Of a DNA stretch of 64,000 bases, positions 43,201 to 52,164 are shown one piece after another (positions within the stretch are counted from its first letter, which is position 1; every line of letters begins with the position of its first letter). The stretch is taken from NCBI GenBank assembly GCA_963922205.1, contig CAWUHX010000032.1:496001-560000 (forward strand). Direction: 5' to 3'. A model generated the notes under the pieces. It saw nothing but the letters and a program-made list of their open reading frames with translations, was not told where the DNA came from and ran no database searches. Both the position numbers and the translations under genes were made by a program. Source of the DNA: Romanomermis culicivorax. Taxonomy: Eukaryota > Nematoda > Enoplea > Mermithida > Mermithidae.

Positions 43201-46200
43201 CTTTCTTTCCTTTTCGTTTTTCTTGTCATCTACTTTTTTCTTTTTTGCTCATGAAACAACACTCCTGTATAATTCTAGTACAGTTCGACATACTTGAGTC
43301 TTTCATCGTTGTAAGGGTGAAAATCTTCATAAAAACATAAACAAAAAAAATGTTGAAACAAACAAAACATCAAGAGAAAGGAAACGTCAACAAAAATGAA
43401 GACATTAAGAATAGGTGAAAATTGGTGGAAAGCATTAAAAAAGAAAAAAAACATGAAGACAGTGACAAGAAAGAAGAAGCAACAAAGGAAAAGCAGCTAG
43501 AAAAAAAGAAAAAAATGTGAAGAAAGGACAGAAAAGAAAAAAATCAGGAGAGATTGAAAGCAAAGAACTAAGGAGAAGAATCCCAAAGGATAAAATTATG
43601 TAAAAAATAGAGCGTGCCGAATTGTATAAGAACTATACGGGAGACTATGCTTATTAAAAATAAGAACTTGTAATTTGTTGTTTCGTGAGCAAAAAAGAAA
43701 AAATCAGATAATAAGAAAAAGAAAAATAAAAGAAAACAGAGACAAAAGATGAAAACGTAAAAATACACATAAACGAAAACATTAACAACACACACAAAAA
43801 CAAAGAAAAAATACATACATAGAAACATATAAGGTAAAGAAGGAAAATATGAGGAAAGTGTTACTACATTATCGATCGCTCATTTGGAATCGCCCAATAG
43901 GGAATCCGCTCACTAGGGAATTCGCCCACTTGGGAATTCGCTCAATTGGGAATCGCTCACATGAGAATCGCTCAATTGGGAATTCGCTCAATTGGGAATC
44001 GCTCACTTGGGAATCGCTCACATGAGAATAACCCTCCTTGACCAACCTCCAGATGCATCAAACGTTCCACTCGATTATTAACAATTTCTCCATAATTTTC
44101 AGTGGGATTCAAATCTGGACTGTTGCCCGGCCACATGTCATTTCTACAGAATTTGAGACTTCACTCTCGAAGCAGAAAATTAAAAAAATTTAAAAATTTG
44201 AAAATTAAAATACAAAACAAATTTCTGACTAGTTTTATTTTAACTTGTTTCTTTACACATAAATTTAAAATGTGAACAACGTAATTAATTTATCTGATGC
44301 AGAGTTGAATTTTCTACAAGATGGTATATTACACTTTATTCTAGCATGCACCTATTTGGCTCCAGAGTTGTCTCCAATCATTATGCAACACCCTGTAGTA
44401 AACTGTGGAGCCGTAATGAAAAGCAGAACTGCAACTATTGGGAATATTATAGTTAACTCATGGCGTCATTCACTTCGTCTCCTTGGAACTCGGATTCAGC
44501 ATCCTAAAATCATCTATGCTCGACAGCTGCAAAGGGTGCAAAAATTCGTGATACTGAAGAAGGGTGGTGGTTCGGGTAAATCAAGGATCATCTTTTGTTC
44601 ATGACAAGACAATTTTCTTGAGAAAGCGCCTTAGTTAGAAGATAGCATTAGTCATTCCCTGAGCTGACAGACTGTGAGTTGTGGCTGCGCGAAATGCTGA
44701 ATATTTCATTGATGTGACACAAATTCAAATTATAACTATCAAAATATATGGCTCGACATTACTTCTTTACAATTTTTTATTAATTACAAAGTCACAAAAT
44801 TCGGTGACTTCTCTAACCTGAAAATTTGATGTCTTCTGAGGCTACAGTACGATCCACTGGCTTTGTATCTTGAAAAGCCGTTCCTTTCAGGAACGATTCT
44901 TTAGCAGCGTGGCTAACTAAAACAAATTAACATGATCTTATCACCTTAAAGTTGATGACATAATTATACTTCTACAGAAGCAATACAAATTTTTTATGCA
45001 ATCGTCAAAATAAAAGTTACAGGATACATGAAAATGATAACTTCAAACTCGACAATTACTGCATACTCACATGACGTATCTACAGCTTCTTCGTCGTAAA
45101 CCGATTTGCGCTCTGCGTAAGCACCACTTTCTGATTCGGCTTTATCTTTGAATCTTTCTTTCACCGAAACATTCTTCTTTATTTCGTCCAATTCTTGACT
45201 CCTGTCTTCGATTTCTCCCTGCGCTCTTTCGACCGTTCCGCTTTCCCATTTTGATTTTATAGATTTGGCGCCCACTTGAATTTCGACCTGTAAAAAAATT
45301 GGGATAACGAGAGCAGAAAGTTAAAAAAAATATGGAAAAACGGTCAGCGCAGTCTGGAGGTCGATCAGTATGGCTTAATGGAAAAGCCATGCTTTTTTAT
45401 TCTAAAAAATTTTTTGACATACGTATTTCATAAAAATCCAGAAATTTGGAATCATCGCGGAGTTTAATTGTAAATTGAAATCCATAACAAAATTCACATC
45501 TATTTGAATCGGCTCAAAACATTTCCCTGATTTATCTTCTGCTCTCCGGAGGAAAAAGTATAGAAATTTTCGGGTAATTGAAAATTTTATAGAAAAAAAT
45601 ACTTTTGCTCTCAAAATCAATTGTTTTTGTTTAGTTCTTTCAATCATGGGTAGCAGATTACGTTAACGTAAAAATTTGCATAAAAACAGCAGAATCTGCA
45701 GATTAGTCACAAAGTAAAAAACTGACACGATAAAACAGTCGTTCAATTCAAGTGGGTACATCTCAAGGTTATACTGTAACTTAGTTGACTTTTGCATTAC
45801 ATAGAATAGGAACTTGGAAATACCAATTGATCACAAATTAACTGAACTGATGATTTAGTAGTGAAACTGTGCATCATGGGACATGGAAGGATCTGCTTGT
45901 AAAATTTTCATTCTAAACAGAATGAATACAAGATACTCTAGTCGTCAGCATGCAATCTGTAATTTTAAAATGCTTCAAAATTAAACTTCGTGGTAATATT
46001 CTCAATTGTTTAGTCGAGAAGTCTCGTCATGAAATGTGGTAGAGAAAGAAGAGTTAAAAGATGATAGTGTTTGTATACTTCACATCAGTTTCGTGCTAAC
46101 ATGATTTCAATTATCGGTCAGTTCTGATGAAACATAATATCTTTCAGACCACTCGAAGTTTATTGTTTTATTTTACTTTTTCCTTCTTTTTGCTAGACTT

Positions 46201-49200
46201 GACAATATTTTGATCCATCGATTGTTGTTCAATAACTTCGTCTTCGTCTTCATCTATGCGTTTTTCGCCTTCTATGAATCTGCGAATATACCATGTGGCA
46301 TGAATCGTACGTTTCACATCGGCGATAATCACGAAATTCAGGTGTCGATTTTTGTGGTTCTTACTTTGTCGAATGAGCTTTAACTCTTCCCTGTTCGAAC
46401 AAGTCGGCTTCATTCTCTATAGCTTTTTTGTTCATTTTACCCATTTCTTGAGCCGCAGATTTCGACCACTCGCTTTTCCTACTTTGCAAGCTGGTCAAAT
46501 TATCCAAATCGTCTGTCGACTTGAGGCTTGCTAAAAAGTGCATCCAAAATATGGTAAATGAAAATTATAAACTTCCTCCATCTGTCAGCTCGCATAAATA
46601 TGCGCAGAGCTTTCAGAGATGGTTTGGGCTTCTAAAAATCGACGTGGTAGTCGGTGAGATGAATTAAAAATATCAGTAAAAGAGTCTTTGTTGCACAACA
46701 AAGTTGCAGTATATTTGACTTTCTTAAATTTCTTCACAATTTGCATATGCAGTTGAAAGTCAACTCCACTTCATAAGGTTTATGAAGTCAAACCTATTCA
46801 TATTTCTTGCTTTAAAATTTCAATTCACGTAACGGCAATTCCTTTTGCTCATGAAACGTAGGTACGCTATCTGCATAGTTGTTTTGTAAATCTTCCTGTA
46901 AGGACGCTTTTCAACATCTCTTTTTTTCAAAATTGACTCATCCAGTATATTTCCCTTCAAATTTTTTAATTCCTCCAGGATCTGCCGCAAAATATACGTA
47001 TATCTAAGAGGTCAGAAAACGCAGGTTTAATTCTTATATCGATATGTCTTTCGAAAGTAAATAAAATTCTAACAATGCTGTACGTTTTTCTCAAAAACCT
47101 AAAAATAAAATGTAAAAAAATAACAAAAGCAAAGAGCAAGTTTCTTCTATCACACTATTCTGAATATTCTACTCAAATCTGCGAGACCAATCAATTAACT
47201 CACAGAATTAATTTTGAGTTAGTGGTTTTTTAGGTCACATGCTGACACGATCATGGGAACAAAAACAAAGTAAAAAGCTTCGATTTTAAAAACCAGCGGC
47301 TCGCTACCGCACGTAATGTCATATTCTTATGAGTATAGTTGCGATTTCTTACAATATACAGATCGACCATAGAAAAAATCAATCTGAAATAATAGTATAG
47401 TTTCTTTTCAAACAAAAAACAATCACGGAATCGAGATAAAAGCGGATTGGAAAACTGTCTGTGGTGTGAAAATAATCTTGTTCAGTAATTAGCAGTTTAC
47501 TGTACCCATTTGTATGCGCCTTGAAATAAATTATCAGTCGAGCTGCAAATGGCTCTACAATATTAGCTTATTCTTTGACACAATTTTCTAGGACCAAAAG
47601 AAACAGAACAAGTGAGAGAACAAACAAAAGTAAAAGTTTATTTCATACCGATTCTGTAGAAAGTAGTTCGACTAATCGGAGGAGATACGCTCTCGAAGTT
47701 TTTGTGCTGTTCGATTTCAATGAAAGATGCGCAAGTTGAAGAACTAGTTTCAACGAATTTAATCATTCTAGGCAGTTTTCATATACCAATAAGAAAATTA
47801 TTCTTTTAATTTCTATAAAATTATGTAAGATGATGATAACTAATCGTTTGGATGAGTAAAATAAAAGATAGAGGAAGTAACAACAACAAACTGTGCATAT
47901 ATACAAAAGCGAATGTTTAATTCGACTCCGGTTATTGACCGTATAGAGGCCACCATCAGTAAGTTCAAGAAAAAGTCCTATAACGGAAAAGTTAAACGTT
48001 CGACCAAGGTCATTTTTGCCTAGGCACGAATGGTCAACAGTGTTTCATTTTGTCAGACTAAACATATGCATGCCGAAAGTCGGTGCATGATACAAGGACC
48101 GAAAACAACGATAAATCATTTGCAGTTACCAATTATGCAAATTAAGTATAATTTTTAGGACATATTATGGCTATTGATTCAGCAAAAAACTACGAAAATA
48201 TCAATGAAAGATACAAATGAAAAAAATAACATTGAAATGCATAATCATGAAAGTATATTTTAAATTTTTTCCTTTGGCTTATTCACTGAATTCTCGTTTG
48301 TTTATTTCCGACTTTTTACCCGACTTCACAAGAACACTTACATCTAACTACAGTAGGATCCTTGATTTTTGGCCTTGATACAAGTTCGAATTCACCTTTT
48401 TCGTCAATTTCCACTTCGATATCATCATCATTTACTGAACGATAAAAAGAATATGAATAAAGGAAGGATAAACGTTGCAAAAGAGGTGACTACTTCCCAA
48501 GGAAGGTTGAAAGACAAGTGATGGAAATTTTAGGCTATGAAATTGTATACTTTGCATTTGGAATGTTGAATATACAGTAAATTCCAGAATCAAGATCGGC
48601 ACAATCGAAAAATTCTCCCGCTAATCATTTTGACGAAAAAGTGACTCACTTTCTCCTTTTTGATAAGCTTCTACGGCTTCTGGCTTAACGAGTTCTAGGG
48701 CGTGGAACTTGCAATAAATTTTACTATCATATAAGCAGTATGTTCCCAAACTGAAAAGAGAAACAAAAAACTGGAAAAATTCTCAGAAAAAGAATATACA
48801 GTGGTGGGCTGTTCTGACTAAGATTCTCTTCTTCTTCCAACATTTCATCTTTTATTGATAGCTTCCTACACTTATCTTCAAATGTGCCTCGGAACATAAA
48901 ACAGCTGCATACGCACAAAACATATCGAGAGAGTTGCTGCAGCTCAGCAGCACCTTAACAGAAATGTTATTAACATATAGAGTTAAGCTACAGCTTGAGC
49001 TGCAGCTCATTTGTAGCCTGAGTCTCTTTGATGAAACCGACCCCATAGAAATCCGTAAACGGAGCCCCGTTTCTGATAGTTGTATTTGAAAAAAGGCTAT
49101 CGCGTTCGCAGGTTTTTAAATATTTACGTGAATATCTTCATTCTTTCCGAGACTCATTTAGAAAACTACAGAATCATTAGTTTGAGAGCACTTTTTGACG

Positions 49201-51032
49201 TCATCAAGATTCTACTGAGTTCGAAGTAAGAAACAAACGTGGAAATCAATAAAAAGAGAATATTTATAAAGGACAATAAATCATTAAACAGAATGTATGG
49301 TAGTGAAAAAGTGAGCATCTGCTGAAAGAATGTTGCAGCAATACTTAGGTTAACTTACTCCAGACGTTTCTGGCATTTCGAGCAACAAAAACAAAATTTG
49401 TGGAAAACGCGTTTGCTGGCCGTAATCTTTTCGATCGGATAAATGATTTTCTGACAAATCGAGCAATTATTCGACAGACTTTCGTCTGCTGCCTTGGAAA
49501 AATGAACCTCAAAACCAAAAACACAAAAAAATTAAAATAAAAAGCCTACCATTGGATTGAAGATATTTTTGGCCTTGGTCACTCCTTCGCTCCTCAAACT
49601 GTGGATGTCCAAAGAGGCGTTGAGTGCTTTTTTCTCTTGTTCTTGTTCCTCTGCCTTCAATTTTTCAATATTTTCGAATTTTTCTTTGAAAGAAGAATAT
49701 TGTTCCTGTAACAAAAAAAATCCCGGAATCGGAATCAAAGATTAGTGCCACCACGAAAAACTTGAATCGTCTCAGACGTTTTTAGCCTCTATAAATTGGC
49801 ATTATTCCCTATTCAGAAGTAAAAAATCCTAGGATTTTTTCGCCGACAATCGGCGACAGTTGGCGACTGCACTTCTGAATTGGGCCTTAAATCAGAAAAG
49901 AATCAGACAAAACATTGTTCGAAATCATCTACTTTCATTCACTTGATCACCAATTTTTTCTTCTGTAAGTTTTACCTTGTCTACTTCTACGACGGGCTGA
50001 GGTTTCGGTGAATTTTCTTTGACGTTTCGAATTGTTTCGAAACCCTGCTTGAGGGTGGACAAATTTTCTTGACCTATTCGATTTTCGAAATCGGCGAATG
50101 GTTTGGGCCTCTCCTTTGTCACGGGATTATCGATAGCATTCTGGATAGCATTTTTCTGAAATAGCATCACAAAAGTGACTCAAATTTAGTCTGGAACCTT
50201 CTAGGAAATTCGACATGAATTCTTAAAAAGCCCGAATCCTCAAAATAACGGAAAATGATTCTATGGAGGCTGCAGAAATTTTAATATCTCTGCATGGTCA
50301 AATGGATCTCAAATTCAAGAAATAGGCCTGATTTTTTTAACTCTGTGGGGCAAGATAAAAAAATTACTTTCGTGCCACCAGATAAGATCGACGTAAAGAA
50401 ATTCGAGCAGAACTCACTTTGCTCTCTTTCTTTAAGAGGTTTACAGTAACCCCGCGTGGTCAAATCTTACCACTGAATTCAGATCAGCACTTTTCTCGAT
50501 GTTGAGCATGGGTGGTGGTCCTTTGTCGTCATTTTCGTCGCTGCTGTCCCAAGATTCGCTATCAGACTAAAAGAAACATATTTGAAATTCTCAGCAGTTG
50601 ACATATTATGGTAGTTTGTAAAACAGGGTGTATGAAAACAGTTTTCTGACGTACTGATCATGATAAAAATTCAATTCTAAAGCGCAAGTGATCTGGTAAC
50701 GTCTGAGAATTTTTTTTTGACATGCACGTCTGACAGGAGACCTTTACGGATACTTCTTTCGATGAATTTTGGAATTTGGAATCACTTCAGCTTGAGCTTT
50801 AGGCAGGAAAGAAACTCTAATTTGCATGAAACAATAGTTTAGTAGACCAACGAAAAAAAAGATTCTGCCAAGAAGCATACAAAGTCCGTATTTTGAATAA
50901 ATATTGCAGAAAATTTACTTTTACGTAATTTTGTATAAATATCCTAGAAAATTTATCATTTTCCCACTTGAAGGAACTTCGACTTACGTCATCATGTGTC
51001 ATTTTTTCTGGACCGGGTTGAGTAGTAGTCAT
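37115..51032 (-). CDS. LIM/Xin-like cytoskeletal protein, long form (13 exons)
   Basis: Probable actin-associated scaffold. Exons 51032-50988, 50566-50471, 50155-49976 and 49705-49550 (shared 5' part) join in phase 0 to 45287-45071, 44916-44818, 41635-41373, 40897-40778, 40640-40459, 40318-40113, 38832-38627, 37447-37308 and 37247-37115, giving about 680 aa. The protein is acidic and helical with repeated motifs: SIKSKWESG, VKERF, GNVKERFEKRPLDDG (close to the Xin repeat G-D-V-K...F-E-x-x-P-L-D), GGIKATFEQ, AGIKVEAKNLKARFE and RAKWEKIERKEAKR. It ends in one LIM domain (C-x2-C...H-x2-C-x2-C-x2-C...C-x2-H). These features fit the EPLIN/Xin family. The join of exon 4 to 45287 is inferred from phase alone. 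No orthologue is assigned. Confidence 0.75.
37308..37447 (-). CDS. LIM gene long-form exon (first half of C-terminal LIM)
   Basis: Acceptor TATTTGAAG in phase 0; FVRVPTPSPEFCAACQSRVY, then HKPCFKCKYCGFNL. Donor AG|GTAGCA in phase 2. Exon phases and break point match the internal LIM exon 49492-49359. Confidence 0.85.
38627..38832 (-). CDS. LIM gene long-form exon
   Basis: Acceptor GACTTACAG; EMKEQQLKDEPQEESTAVSV, SRAKWEKIERKEAKRAQKAA, RRSVQN. Donor AAT|GTAAGC in phase 0. Confidence 0.8.
40113..40318 (-). CDS. LIM gene long-form exon
   Basis: Acceptor AATTTAAG; PEARTILLKEKEVVPSVPAD, ELAGIKVEAKNLKARFENAA, then a charged helix ending EDEFRKLK. Donor G|GTCAGT in phase 1. Confidence 0.75.
40459..40640 (-). 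CDS. LIM gene long-form exon
   Basis: Acceptor TTTCTATAG; HKNRPEPVNRKAESDDEESD, FEVGNLVNKFKDIEQGKADE, VKRLITPPPEGS. Donor AT|GTAAGT in phase 2. Contains the G-N-L-V-x-K-F variant motif. Confidence 0.78.
40778..40897 (-). CDS. LIM gene long-form exon
   Basis: Acceptor TTTGCAG; VGAAAEDTNTSKVQSEVKNG then APATKTLEQSKWAKE. Donor GAG|GTATGT in phase 0. Confidence 0.78.
41373..41635 (-). CDS. LIM gene long-form exon (Xin-like motif)
   Basis: Acceptor TATATAG; DMGNVKERFEKRPLDDGKTT, AELGGIKATFEQAGAK, then a Lys/Glu/Gln helix (KKKEQIEKEFDEIKQARKQM). Donor ACG|GTGAGT in phase 0. It holds the best match to a Xin repeat. Confidence 0.82.
42740..44030. repeat. Foldback structure with 15-bp tandem repeats (AAGTGAGCGATTCCC)
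   Basis: The left arm is an array of AAGTGAGCGATTCCC-type units (42755-43060) followed by an AT-rich segment (GTAATAACACTTTCTTCATA, then TTTTGCTCATGAAACAACA). The right arm (43660-44030) is the inverse of both parts in mirrored order. Arms are about 400-500 bases and the central spacer about 300. ORFs of pentapeptide repeats here are array artefacts. Confidence 0.8.
44035..44157 (-). pseudogene. Tc1-like transposase C-terminal fragment
   Basis: On the minus strand the frame reads FCRNDMWPGNSPDLNPTENY then GEIVNNRVERL. This matches the WPxNSPDLNPIENxW block before the last catalytic Glu of Tc1-like (DD34E) transposases. Only about 35-40 residues remain and the N-terminal part is not visible upstream. 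It is dead. Confidence 0.8.
44818..44916 (-). CDS. LIM gene long-form exon
   Basis: Acceptor TTGTTTTAG; FSHAAKESFLKGTAFQDTKP then VDRTVASEDIKFS. Donor G|GTTAGA in phase 1. Confidence 0.72.
45071..45287 (-). CDS. LIM gene long-form exon (SIKSKWESG)
   Basis: Acceptor TTTTTTTACAG in phase 0; VEIQVGAKSIKSKWESGTVE and KKNVSVKERFKDKAESESG. Donor T|GTGAGT in phase 1. The phase-0 acceptor is incompatible with exon 8 (phase 2) but compatible with exons 1-4. Confidence 0.8.
46168..46279 (-). CDS. LIM gene exon 9, terminal exon of the short form
   Basis: Acceptor TATTCGCAG joins exon 8 in frame; FIEGEKRIDEDEDEVIEQQS to KKKEKVK and TAA. A polyadenylation signal AATAAA follows within about 15 bases on the minus strand (46150-46160). 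Confidence 0.75.
46168..51032 (-). CDS. LIM-domain protein, short form (9 exons)
   Basis: Exons 51032-50988, 50566-50471, 50155-49976, 49705-49550, 49492-49359, 48750-48650, 48434-48342, 46530-46365 and 46279-46168 splice in frame to 360 aa. Start MTTTQPGPEKMTHDD. An acidic N-terminus (SDSESWDSSDENDD) and a charged helical stretch (EQYSSFKEKFENIEKLK) precede a complete LIM domain: CSICQ...HKFCFCCSKC...YCKFH. The tail contains SEWSKSAAQE, then acidic EDEDEVIEQQ, and ends KKKEKVK at a TAA followed at once by AATAAA. Either this is an alternative 3' end of the 37-51 kb gene or it is a complete gene lying upstream of a second one. Confidence 0.78.
46365..46530 (-). CDS. LIM gene exon 8
   Basis: Acceptor TTTTTAG; SLKSTDDLDNLTSLQSRKSE, WSKSAAQEMGKMNKKAIENE, ADLFEQGRVKAHSTK. 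Donor AA|GTAAGA in phase 2. Confidence 0.78.
46531..48341 (-). other. Intron 7 of the LIM gene (short form)
   Basis: About 1.8 kb AT-rich with no repeat structure noticed and no coding signal I can support. Confidence 0.45.
48342..48434 (-). CDS. LIM gene exon 7
   Basis: Acceptor ATCGTTCAG; INDDDIEVEIDEKGEFELVS then RPKIKDPTVVR. Donor T|GTAAGT in phase 1. Confidence 0.72.
48650..48750 (-). CDS. LIM gene exon 6 (second half of internal LIM)
   Basis: Acceptor TTTTCAG; LGTYCLYDSKIYCKFHALEL, completing the LIM domain, then VKPEAVEAYQKGE. Donor A|GTGAGT in phase 1. Confidence 0.82.
48903..49050. repeat. CAGCTGAGCTGCAGCTTAA repeat, copy 2
   Basis: Within the intron between LIM exons 6 and 5. Contains GCATACGCACAAAACATATC, GAGTTGCTGCAGCTCAGCAG, GAGTTAAGCTACAGCTTGAG and the end TCTTTGATGAAACCGACCCC, as in the copies at 31254 and 55515. 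Confidence 0.65.
49359..49492 (-). CDS. LIM gene exon 5 (first half of internal LIM)
   Basis: Acceptor TTTTTCCAAG; AADESLSNNCSICQKIIYPI through HKFCFCCSKCQKRL, covering the first zinc site and part of the second. Donor GGA|GTAAGT in phase 2, the same phase and position as in the other LIM domain (37308). Confidence 0.85.
49550..49705 (-). CDS. LIM gene exon 4
   Basis: Acceptor TTTGTTACAG; EQYSSFKEKFENIEKLKAEE, a predicted coiled-coil-like stretch; ends NIFNPM with donor ATG|GTAGGC in phase 0. It can be spliced in frame to either 49492 or 45287. Confidence 0.8.
49976..50155 (-). CDS. LIM gene exon 3
   Basis: Acceptor CTATTTCAG; KNAIQNAIDNPVTKERPKPF and GFETIRNVKENSPKPQP; donor AAG|GTAAAA, phase 0 (60 codons). 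Confidence 0.78.
50471..50566 (-). CDS. LIM gene exon 2
   Basis: Acceptor TTTTAG; encodes SDSESWDSSDENDDKGPPPM and LNIEKSADLNSV; donor GTG|GTAAGA, phase 0. Confidence 0.78.
50988..51032 (-). CDS. LIM gene exon 1
   Basis: ATG ACT ACT ACT CAA: MTTTQPGPEKMTHDD, then donor GAC|GTAAGT in phase 0. The ATG lies in TTTATTTCACT-ATG context. Confidence 0.75.
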
Positions 51033-52160
51033 AGTGAAATAAACAAAGCACAAAACAATCAACAAATAAATATCACAATGAAATCAGATGAGTAACAAGA
51101 TGATTATCAGTATTATATCGAATTCCGGAGTAAAATTTTCAACAACATATTAGCTAAGAAAATTATAGCTGAAGTGCAACATTCTGAAAAGAAGAGAAGT
51201 TCTTTCAAGTTGCTGGTGGCTCCTATGCAGAATGCCTAGGAAAGAATATTCTACATAGATCGCCCAGCCAGGCTAGCCGAAACATATGTTGCTCATACTA
51301 AAATATATTCTAATAACAGAAAATTTGGTCCGGGAAGTTGCAGCACCGTCAAAGTTTTCTAACTCGCAGCTAATAAAAAAATGAACCGCCCACGCATGCG
51401 TTGGGTAAAGTAAAAGTTCGTTTCTTTGGGTCACTGCTGGAGCAGTCGAGTGGATCATGAAAATTTATAGTATTTTGAGCCGTGTGAATTTACGGCTTTT
51501 GTGCGGACAACAGCAATATCGGTCATACCTTTGTTATGTCAGATTTTCTATTATGTATCATGTATATGTAGGCAACATTATGGCTTTATTAAATCTTTTT
51601 TTCTAGGTCAGCCCAGAATCAAAAAATGTGTTTGTGCACACAGCGTCTTACGCCATCTTCATATACTCAAATGATATACCCTGTAGACTACTTGGAGAAG
51701 AATGAATCAACTCAATCAGATCATGGCTGGCTTAGCATTTTTGATGGCACGTTGGATTTTGATGTGATCCTTTCTTAATGCTAATGCACGTCCCACTCTA
51801 ATGAAGCTTTCCGTGAATTGAATACTCTTGGTGGACTTAGTTTCTCTTGATGTTTGGCCCAGGCACGTAGCTGAAGACGGGGCAGGGGAGACTGGTCACT
51901 ACAAAAAAAAGTTTTTTGTTTTAAGACTTGATGTAGGAAGTTGCGCAATGCATGCTAATCTAATCTGACGAAATTTTAAAATATAATGTAGTGTGATTTT
52001 TCTAATCAGTAATTTGATTTTCCATAAGGCTGAATACCTTTCTATAGAACTTTTGCTCCAACATTGTAAGGTTTACAGTTGCATTTAAAGTAATAACCTA
52101 TGAGATGACTCACGCCGATTCTTTTGTTGCTTTACTCTTATGTTTTTCTTCATAATAACA
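51033..52160. other. Region upstream of the LIM gene
   Basis: AT-rich, no ORF of note. The LIM gene promoter should lie here but no core-promoter element can be assigned with confidence. Confidence 0.4.
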
Positions 52161-52164
52161 CATT

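Larger units (their letters stand above)
42418..44395. mobile_element. TIR element, ends CAGGGTGTTGCATAATGATT, containing a foldback array
   Basis: The first 25 bases from 42418 and the last 25 to 44395 are perfect inverted repeats. Similarity continues inside (TGTAGAAAATTCAA...TCTGCAT near 42497-42518 and inverted near 44302-44320). No clear target duplication was seen. The middle is occupied by the 15-bp-repeat foldback structure (42740-44030). A Tc1-like transposase remnant lies just inside the right end. Confidence 0.75.
41636..44817 (-). other. Intron of the LIM gene hosting a 2-kb TIR element
   Basis: 3.2 kb between two LIM-gene exons. It contains the inverted-repeat element 42418-44395 and, left of it, a 69-codon plus-strand ORF at 42152-42361 with no recognised domain. 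Confidence 0.65.
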
